DNA from: Pagrus major
Lineage: Eukaryota > Chordata > Actinopteri > Spariformes > Sparidae
Reading direction: 5' to 3'
Length of the DNA: 64,000 nucleotides
NCBI RefSeq assembly: GCF_040436345.1
Contig: NC_133218.1
Location: 6,140,484 to 6,204,483, forward strand
The translations under genes were made by a program, and so were the position numbers. The notes under the pieces are model-generated. The model did not search any database, had not been told where the DNA came from, and saw only the letters and a program-made list of their open reading frames with translations. Position 1 is the stretch's first letter; each line of letters starts with the position of its first letter. This document shows positions 50,561-60,700 of this stretch, piece by piece.

Positions 50561-51421
50561 CACAGGTAGGAAGTAGCAAAGTACAAATACTGAAGTATTA
50601 ATTTTTCGGGTATCTGTACTTTACTTGAGTATTTTGACGTTTCCTCCCTACGTTTGAACACAAATATCTGAACTTTCTCCTCCTTACATTTTCAAAACAG
50701 GCTCGTTCCTTTAGTTTTAACGCATTTGAGGTTTGATTTTGCGTCATTGCACGCCGCCTTCCCAACATCACAAGACTGATTTCAACATTCATCAGTACAT
50801 ATCACCCACAGCAGACGTAGTGGGACAAAATGAGGTAAGAAGACGGAAACAGGCAGAGAGGGAGTTTTTCCTCACTAGAGGGTCTAAGGACAGAGGCTGT
50901 CGCTCGCTGTATCGACTATATAGCCCACTGAGGCAGCATGATTGGGATGTTGGGCTATATAAATAAAACTGATTTGATCTGTTAGTGTCTCGTATCTGCA
51001 GAGACCCTGCAGCCCTCTGCCTGGATTTTCTCATTTTCTCACTTTGTTGCTGCTGGGGTCGCTTTACCAACACAAAATGTGGCTATGTGACGTCCTGGGA
51101 ATGAGACTCAACAATCAACTATCTTTGTGGTGTGAACAGCTGGGACAAATCCTACTGATTCTAACTTTTAAGTTTAATTGTCTTTGAATTATATGAATAT
51201 GAGGTGAGCTTCAGTTAGCTTTGCACAGAAATGGCCGGAAGAAATGTCTTCAGAGGGAAACTTTTTACTTTGATACTGAGTACATTTCAGAGCCTGTACT
51301 TTATTACTTTTACTTGAGTATAGAAGTTGATTCAGTACTTCTACTTTTACCACAGTCTGTTTTTACATAAGTATATGTACTTCTACTTGAGTAAAGACGA
51401 TGTTTACTTTTGCCACTTCTG
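50561..51421. mobile_element. hAT-like element, copy B, with insertion
   Basis: Starts CACAGGTAGGAAGTAGCAAA and ends 'TTTTGCCACTTCTG'. Flanks TTAATCGT (50553-50560) and TTTATCGT (51422-51429) agree in 7 of 8 bases, fitting the 8-bp target duplication of hAT elements. Around 50755-50990 an extra piece ending 'GGGCTATATAAATAAAACTG', a common fish repeat tail, is inserted relative to the copy at 39050. Confidence 0.65.
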
Positions 51422-51429
51422 TTTATCGT

Positions 51430-52629
51430 ATCTGTCAATAGTCATAACAAGCAATTTAAGCTTTTACTTGAGTGCCAACGTGCTTTGGACTCCTTTGTGT
51501 CTGGAAGAAGAACTGCTGAGACAGTCTAAACCTGTTGCATAAAGCATATTCGAATGCTGCCCAGTGTTCATAGGACATAAGGATAAAGATCGCTAGACTT
51601 TTATCTCAGCAGCAAAACTGATATTGAGAACTATAAAACCATGATTCTGTGAACTGCTCTCACGGTATCCCCCTATAATGTTAATGGACTCTACACCACG
51701 CCCTTTTGTGATAATACAATCTGTACAAGACAGTATAAAGGCAGATGCAGTGAAATTACAAAGATTTTAGATACTTTATTCAGCCTCCTCATTAGCTTGA
51801 TTGCAGCAATTACTAATTCTCCCGAGGCTGACAACTTAATTAAATCTACATGGTCTGTAAGTTAGACAAAACGATGGCGTGACTTTTTTAGAGTAAATAT
51901 AATAATCTACAATATTATTGTCAAACCTAGGAATGCAAATTCTATTCTAATTGATAGTTGACTGCCTTGACAATCGATTATCAGTTAATCATTAATAATA
52001 TCTGAAACATGTTGGATGTTTTCCAACAATGCAAAATCATGCATTAGGAGTTAAAAGATTAGATAAAGTAACAAGTTACTTGAATTATAAACTAAATAAC
52101 CCAAAATAATGACTTCATTTTAATTGCAGAGCTCTTCAACAGCTGGCCAACCAATTCCAGCCCATAGTGAGGCGACTAAATGGCTCAAATAGCAGTTTTT
52201 ATAGAATATCTTTTGGTATTTAAATAATTACTAGTATTTTAATTACATACATTTTCCCATACCGGCATTTTGAGTTTTATGTTTATATAATTGCTAAGTG
52301 TATTTGTAATTTGTAACAAGATACAGCAGTATACATCCTACATATTGCAGGTGATTGTACACATCAAAAATAGAAATACTGCTGTAATTACTCATAAGAC
52401 TATTCAAAGATGAACACAAACATTCTGGCATCTCTCTTCGGAAAATGTCTTCAATAAGCCAGCGATAGCCACATTAGACATATGCAAGTCAGGACCAGGT
52501 TTATATTGAGTTATTCTGTGGTATTCACACCATAAATAAACAAAACATTTCAAGTGGAAAAAGACAACTTTTCCCGTAGAGTCGTAACACAAGACAATTG
52601 TGACTTTATTCATTTATTTAGTAATTATT
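51430..52629. other. Intergenic, no recognised content
   Basis: 1.2 kb of AT-rich sequence with no gene or clear transposon boundary. Confidence 0.5.
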
Positions 52630-52805
52630 GCCGACGTTAAAAACAGACAGAAATAGTGCCAGTCAGCCTTCATTTATATGGGAGAGTTCGTGCTCGATGG
52701 CAGTGAATAACACAGTTAAAGTGAGGTTTAAGGGGAACCAATTTTTAAACGCCAATGGTGTCATTATTCTACAGCCATTATGTTGTGCAATCAACATTTA
52801 CTTCA
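52630..52805 (+). repeat. Diverged duplicated block, copy 2
   Basis: Matches 40860-41120 through 'AATAGTGCC', 'TGCTCGATGGCAG', 'GGGAACCAATTTTTAAACG', 'CCAATGGTGTCATTATTC' and 'CAGCCATTATGTTGTGCAAT', then 'CAACATTTACTT'. Alignment by eye needs gaps in the first half. Confidence 0.5.
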
Positions 52806-54600
52806 TAATGCAAAGTTAAAGCTAAAAAAAAGCTTGTCAATCATGAGTTTCCAATTTGACTTTATTGTTGGTTGAAAAAGGGTGAAGTAACTTTTCTGAT
52901 TGTGTCTTTGTTCGGTGTGTTGTAAAAACAACTTCATGTTTCTTCAAGTAAATAATATTTCAGTCAGGAGTGTTTGCAAGGAAGAGGATCTTTTAGTAAC
53001 TACTTTGAAAAATCATATCTAACGACCTCGTCTGGTTCTACAAAAAAAAACAACTATTATAAATCTGACTTTAAACTTTTGTCAGTGCTGTGCAGAAAGT
53101 CATACTCCCATTTAACTTTATGTGGGAGGCTTCAACATTAACTCAATGCAACTCAGAGCGAACTGTTCGTTCTTTGTAAGGGAACCGAAGTTATGAAGCT
53201 ATATTTCAGCTGTCTTGGTATGAATTGTGCAACACTAATCTGTTGGATGTATGCTAGCCATCAAGGCAGTGTACTGTCACTTTATTGACCTGATTTTTTA
53301 TTGACAGAGTAAAATATGTACTGTACATAAAGTTAAAGGTTAACTTCACAGCTATGCTACAGGTCAACCTTATCCATGTTGTAATTAAAACTTGTTGCAA
53401 TCTGTCCTTCATCACACCTGACTTATCAGTGGAATCTGTTCCTGGATGGAGTGAAATGTATTTACTTCCAGGTGTAAGGTTGCACCATTTGTTGAACTTA
53501 TGGCTATAACATGCAACCCAAAATATCAGTATATGAATAAGACACTTTCCATAACATAGCAAACATCCTAGCCAGAGAAGCTCACCTGAAGATGTACTGA
53601 AGGTTCTGATGCAATTAAAATCACTATTTGGACTCTGCAGATCTAGTGTGAATTAACTGTAACATCTGGCTTTACAATGTCTACATTTCCCCCCTATTAT
53701 CAGTACTGTACCCGTAAGCCTCACACTTAAAAAGACTTGCTTTGAATTATTGCTCATATGTACACACGTAGGCTAGGTGTGTGTTAATGATACTACAGCA
53801 TAGAACTACAGTTTAAACACCATTATCAAAAGGTACAAAAACTTCCATCTGCATGAAGGTGAGATGATGACTTAAGTTTAATTTGTTGTTCCTGTTCCTT
53901 TAAGGTCAAACAGTTCTTGTCCTCATATGTCAAAAAAACTTTGTCAAAGTTTTTTGTTTAACAGGAATTCAATCAACTTTATGTGATACTGAAAAGTGTT
54001 TTTGTTTTGTTGTGGCTGTGGAATCTGCTGCACAGGCCTGCTGAGCAGATTCTCTACAAATGTTAAAGCATATTGTATAAAGAAAATGAAATTATTCTTC
54101 CAGCAGAGCAAAAGTGCATCAATCAATAGTTTGAGGAATGATGAATTGGCTTGGCTTATTCTGCACTCTATCATTAGCATAACAACATTTGCAGAGTATT
54201 CAGGGACTTACTGCTTCTAGCAGATACTTCAGATGCTCTGGCTTTGTCCTGTGCATCAATCAGACTGCTTTAGTGGGCTGCACATGTCTTGATTTTGTTT
54301 TCTAGGTCTTGGTTCTGCTCAGAAGCACGAATATGCATCCATCAGAGGGGTCGCTCTCTGCGCACAGTTACACAGTTGCTCACTTGCTAAACCCTGAAAG
54401 TGTCCACTCACCTGAGATTAATCACGTGCACATTCTTTTAAAAATGGTCCCATTATATTTGCGCTTAATCCTCGACTGTAATCTTCTCTATTCACCCAAG
54501 CTGCCCAGCAACATCTCCCAGATCTCGCGGTGGAGGTGAACCCTGTGCTACACCCTCCAGGGCGGTAGGTGGACTAAACGTTGGAGTTGTAATCCGCCAA
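52806..54600. other. Intergenic to the myef2 promoter, no gene
   Basis: 1.8 kb of AT-rich DNA. The last 150 bases before myef2 become less AT-rich and lack a TATA box. No coding frame with recognisable features. Confidence 0.5.
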
Positions 54601-54702
54601 AAAAAAAAAATCGCAAGGAAGAAGAAGAAGCCTCCTCACTGCACATTTTGAACTGCGTAACGACAGGGGCATCTTGCGTTGTGTTGGGCAAATAGAATCA
54701 AC

Positions 54703-57700
54703 ATGGCAGATGTTGTAAGCCTTGATGAGGAGCCGAAGCAAGAGGAATCTACTGCATCCGTCAAGTCCGAAACCGAGGACACATCCGAGGAAACACCTAA
54801 TGGCGTGAAAACGTGAGTAAAGATGATGCATTGTTCTGTCCGTCCCGTCTGTGCAGCCGTTAGCTAGCCTAGCTAAGATGGAGTCCTGTGATGCTAGCTA
54901 TTGTTAGCCAATAAGCCTCTGTCATCTGTTAACACACACTGTAGCTGCTAATTACCTTTTATGATATTTACTAAATTTGTAGCTATCTTGACGTCAAAGG
55001 TATGCTGTATAAATTCTAGCTGGACTCTCACAATTGTGCTCTCTCGCCATAGCTAATCATCGTGTAGTGGGTCAGCCTGACTGGCGCTAATCTCGACAAC
55101 GTTAGTATTTTGCTAACGCTAAATGCCGAAATGAAACTCATGTGAAATAATAGAGTTGAACCTATTTTAACCCTTTAACTAATGTGATAATCAATTAGGC
55201 TTTACGTGATCTCAGATAACATTGTCAGCTAGCATTAGCATCCCTGTTATTCTCATTCAGATTTGACGTAACGTTTCATTGAGTTAAGCTTCCAATTAGC
55301 AGCGATGCTACACCGTAAAGTAGGCTTAATAAATAAACGACACTGGCTACCTTAATTATTTTTGCAAATTATGAATTTTTTGTCTATTGCATCAGTCATA
55401 AATACAATTATTTAATATATGAGTCATAAAGACTCTATTTCACCATACATTATTTATACTACAAAGGGGCACTATGTGGTCTTGGAGAAGAAATTAAAAA
55501 TAAAATATGTATCATTTACAACATTAATTAAGTAATAATACATTATTTTTTTCCCCATAAGTGAATAAACAAGCTGTTCTCAGAGGGAAATAAGTTCCCC
55601 AGAACACTGTTTGAAGCTAGAAAGGTGGCAGGGTCCGCCACACATAAACAAAGTATAACATTGTGTTGTCCTTTTTTAAGGTCAGTTTGTTTATTCAGTC
55701 ATGAAAGGGAAGATAGTTTGTTTATTTAATTTGTTTGGGCGTAAAAAAAAAATCAGCGAAAAAGTGTCAAACAAGTGTCCACCTGTATGTTGAATGTTAT
55801 GTATCTTGATATTACACCTAATTGTTGGGAAAAGGTCAATTGTTCATCAATTAATCTGCCTTTACACTCACAGGAGCCTAAAAGTGTCCCAGCGTTACAG
55901 AGTTGTCATAGAAATGTAGTAGTTTTGATTTCATTATGTTACCTAATAACTAGGCTCTATGCTCAACTAATACTGGATTTTTGATTTTTTGAAAAAATAA
56001 ATCTGATATTGATATATTGGCCAATATACACAGATGTTTTGCAGCAATCCCTCAAATATAGTTATCAAACACTGGTGACAAACGGACGCTGGATATTTTA
56101 AAGATTAAGAATCAACTTTCTTGTTTAACATGACATCAGTCCTACTGAAAGGGTAAACTTAACTAGTAATTTAATGATTAAAACATACCCCAAGAACCTT
56201 TTCTACATTACATACTGTAAAAACAAGTTTTCATATTGGACAACATAGCCAAGACTGATATATTTGCCACAGGCCGATAATATCCAACCAATATCTCAGT
56301 CGGTCGGGCTCTCCAAATAACCTTTTTGACATTTTTTTCCTCAAGGTAAGTAGTGCCATCAATGAAACGTCTACACCCCATTTACACCTGGTTTTAAAGT
56401 GGGGTCTTTACCTGGATAACACATAATTCAATCATACCTTTTTGTTTACACCTGATATTTTAAATGCGTTCTTATTATCTTCATTAAGATTCGATCTCCG
56501 TCATCCAGAGCAAAACCTGCTCATGAGTAATTTGAGGAGGCAAATCAGTCCCAGACTCCTTTTAAAAAAAAAATCAGTTTTGTAAGTTGCTGAGCGGGGA
56601 GAAACTTTATAAAGTTAGTGAATCACTGTCTGTGACGGATTCCTAATTATTCTTCCGCTTTTCTAAATTCTGCAAATGCAGTATATTAATTTATTTAAAA
56701 AAAATTATTACAAAAATAAATAAAATATTGTGTCAGTTTTTCCAGTTATGTTACAGGACTGGGATGTTGGCCACCCGGTGACTAATCGCCTTGTTAACAG
56801 CAGATCAGCTGCACAGATGAGTGCAACACACATCTTGGCACATCTTTTGGCACTCTCATGGCACAGAAGAGACATATAATCAGGAATATGGTGTCTCTCT
56901 TTTAGCCTTGTTGCTCGCTTGCTCTCAAAATTTTGAACAACCTATATTTTTGTTAGCTGAATACAGTTATGTTGTGTACGGATACTAACACATTGTATGA
57001 AATGCGTTTACACCTACCTGACATTCTAAGTGCTGTATCGTAGGCAACTGGACTTGTTTCTAGTTTCTTGAAGACATTTCACCTCTCATCCAAGAGGTTT
57101 CTTCAGTTCTGAGATCGAAACACAATGCAGGTCAGATGACCTCAAGATGTGGTCAGGCAGATCTGATCGAATCCTGAGCACTACGCATTTACACAGTTTT
57201 TCCTTATCTGGATAACTTGTCCAGACACAGACTGCATTTTAATACCAGGTGTATATGAGGTGCTGTTGAGCTGTCCCACTCATTCTGTGTGGGAGAAAGT
57301 GTTGCTTACAGGTGAAGAAAATACATAACACACAATGGGTACGTGCTATTTCTCACAATTATTGACAGGTCTGTTAGATTTGTTCTCTGACTCGCAGCTT
57401 TGTGCATTTTGTAGGGATGCTGAAGAAACTAAGCCCCCCAAAGAAAAGCATGATGGTAAAGAGAAGTCCTCTGGGAGCCGACGAGGAAACCGTTACCATC
57501 CCTACAAAGACAAACACAGTGGAGAAAAGAAGGGTGCTCATAGGAACCGGGTGTTCATCAGCAATATCCCCTATGATATGAAGTGGCAGGCAATTAAAGA
57601 TCTAATGCGTGAGAAAGGTAATGTCCCCAGTGATGGGAATGGTGTCATCCCTTCTCTCTAGCTCCTCAGCTCATTAGAACTTCTTGACCCTTTTTCTTTT

Positions 57701-60700
57701 GTTACCAGATGGAGCATCCTGCTTCTAGCAGTAGTCATTTAGTTTGTAGCTTTCTCTGGATAGTAGGGAAGCAACATAGTGTGCTATTAGGTCATTGGAG
57801 TTTTAATAAATTCTTTTTTGGATGGACACCAATTTAGTTTGGGCTGATATGTCTGTGAGAAAAGGAAGATGAACTTAGTTACATTGTCACTTGTTTTATG
57901 GCATTGTCAGCTCCAAAATGTAACCTCAAACCATCAGTAGAATTGATTGTTGAATGATTTTGTTGCATCTGTTGAAAGGTGAATCTTGATAACATGAATG
58001 AAATATTGTAATGTTTTTACTCTCTGAATTATGGGGGTTTTAAGAAGCCTTTTGAAAGGTCAACGGACAGTTTAAAACTTTCAACTGCTATGAATGGAAT
58101 CTGTTGACAAACTGATCATGTTGAAGTCTTTTGAATTTCCCAGGTTTAACGTAGCTGTGTTTCTCTCTGGCCTTGGCCTTTGGGTGTCTCAGTCACTGCC
58201 CAGAAAGGCATGGTGTTGTCTGGTGGGATGTTGGTCTGGGCTGACTGTTGATCATTAATGGGACATTTCCATCAGTAGCGGCATTGCCAAGGCCACCGGC
58301 GACTTGAAGACTTGGTGACTTAAATTCCTTTGTTCTTTGGTATTTTTCCTTTGTATGTCTCATGTAGTTGGTGAGGTTACATACGTGGAGCTCTTTAAGG
58401 ATGCAGAAGGAAAGTCAAGGGTAAGTGATGTGGCCAACTTGCTGCACGAGGTTTTAAATGCCCTCAGCAGGCTCTTATTAATCCAGTGCTCTTATAGGTT
58501 CTGATCCTTTGGGTCTTACCAAGTTACTGAACTGGAGATACTGTAGGTTGTGTTTAGAGCCTGATAGATGGCTAATGATTGATATTCATTTGAAAGGGAG
58601 ATGTCCTGTTGATTTTTTGGAAAAGTAGTCTAATGAACTCTTCTAAGAGTACACTTTTGCTTTTGTTGTTGTTATTTCAATTGGTGTTAAAGTTTGTTTG
58701 TTTGGCCATTTTCCAAAGGGAAATGTGGGTTGTGTGATTTGTCTTATTGATTGACCCTCATGGCTCAAAATCATATTTTGAAATTTTGTTATATGACACA
58801 GCTCTCTCTTCAAAGGAACAAAACAGTCTTCAAAGATCCTGTAATGTTTTTTTTTTTTTTATTATAGATGTAAAGGTGGACCACACATTTTTTCTTTATT
58901 GCAGTCCTAAAACTGGTTCATCCCAAAAAATGTAAATTTTTATATGCTTTTTTTTTTTTTTTTAAATCTTGCACCTTGGTATTTGTGTCCAGTTCAAAAC
59001 AATACAATGTTTCAGTTAAATTACAATGCGTAGGTATCTTTTAGTGTCACATGTCTTTTAAAAAACCTGTCCTAAAATGTACACTATTATTGTTTATTTG
59101 TTTTTAAACAATTAATTGTCAATGTTGCTTCAGATAATGGTAAATAATATGTTCTTATTAGTGTTTTAATCTTGTTTGTAGTAGACATAAACACAACCAA
59201 CAACCTGCTGGCTCAAGCCAGTGGGCAAGATATGGCCAACATGCACTATAGAAAATACTAGAAGCATGTTGATACATTAGATTTATAATGTTCTCGTGAT
59301 TTGTTTCGATTCTAACTGTATTTTGTTCACTCCCTCAACTTTGGATGTGTGCGCTACCTGAACTCCTATGATGCCCCCTGGTTAGGGCTGTGGGTAAGAA
59401 ACTACCTCACTTTCTCAAGCATAGAACTTCTTTTTTGTAATCTTTCACTTGCGTGGACTCCTGATTCTGACTCATCTCTCCCTGATTCAACAGTGTGGTG
59501 GAGTTCAAAGATGAGGAGTTTGTGAAGAAGGCGATAGAAACTATGAATAAGCATGACCTGAGTGGAAGGCCACTGAACATCAAGGAGGTGAGAACAACAA
59601 ACTAAATTGTTATCTACCAAAATCACAACTTTTCTTCTTCTTCTTCTAGCTTCTAGAAGTAAATGAAATAGGTTTTTCCTCCACTATTTTAGATGCATCT
59701 TTCCTCAGAGTAGCAGCAGATTTCAGTTTTGTTTTTTGCATTGCATTTGTCTTATCTACAATGTGTATGACTTAAGAACAGGTGAGAAAAGCTTTTTCCA
59801 GATTTTTACGTCTGTAAAACAGGTGGAAAATGGTTTTGGCAGTTACAAAAAAATCAAAGTGATGATGTAATACACATTTTTCACCTGCTAACAGAAAAAT
59901 ATGAGGAAAGAAAACTGCCAAAACCAATTTTTACCATGTTTTTTCGCTTTTGCCTCCCCGGGCTTCCGTACACAATACTTCCAGCGACAAATGATTATAC
60001 ATTTCCGTATTGTCTTTGACAATGCTGATGCATTTTCTTTCACATTGCTTGTGGATTTTCTGCAGGTTTAATCCATTCAAGGTCTGAAAAACGTGTAACT
60101 GGTCACAAATCATTGTAGCTTTTATTACAACAGAATACATCTTTTAGTGAAATTTAAATTTAAAATGGACAGTGGAATACCCCACGTTTAACACAATCAG
60201 GTGTGGAATAGCATTGTACAGTTGTTAGTGGACAACGATTACCTGATTGATTCATCATGATTGTCTTGATTTGGCTGCTCAGAAGTAAACTGTAATGTAA
60301 TTCTTATTTAAGGACCCTGATGGTGAACATGCTCGGCGTGTGCTTCAGCGCATGGGAGGAGGTCAACAGGGAGGTCGCGGGCAGGACATGGGGCCTGGCG
60401 GGATGAACATCCCACCCTCCATTGCCAACAACCCTAACATCCCACCTGACGTCATCCATGCTCTGCAGGCCGGACGACTTGGCAACACAGTGTTTGTGGC
60501 CAATGTGAGGACACAGTAATAAACAATTTCTTACTATAGCCAGTCATGATTATTCATGTTCATTAAAAATGGTCATGTCTTGTTGTTTTACAGCTGGATT
60601 TCAAGGTGGGCTGGAAGAAGTTAAAGGAGGTGTTTGGCATGGCAGGTGTGGTGAAACGAGCCGACGTCAAGGAGGATAAAGACGGAAAGAGTCGCGGGAT

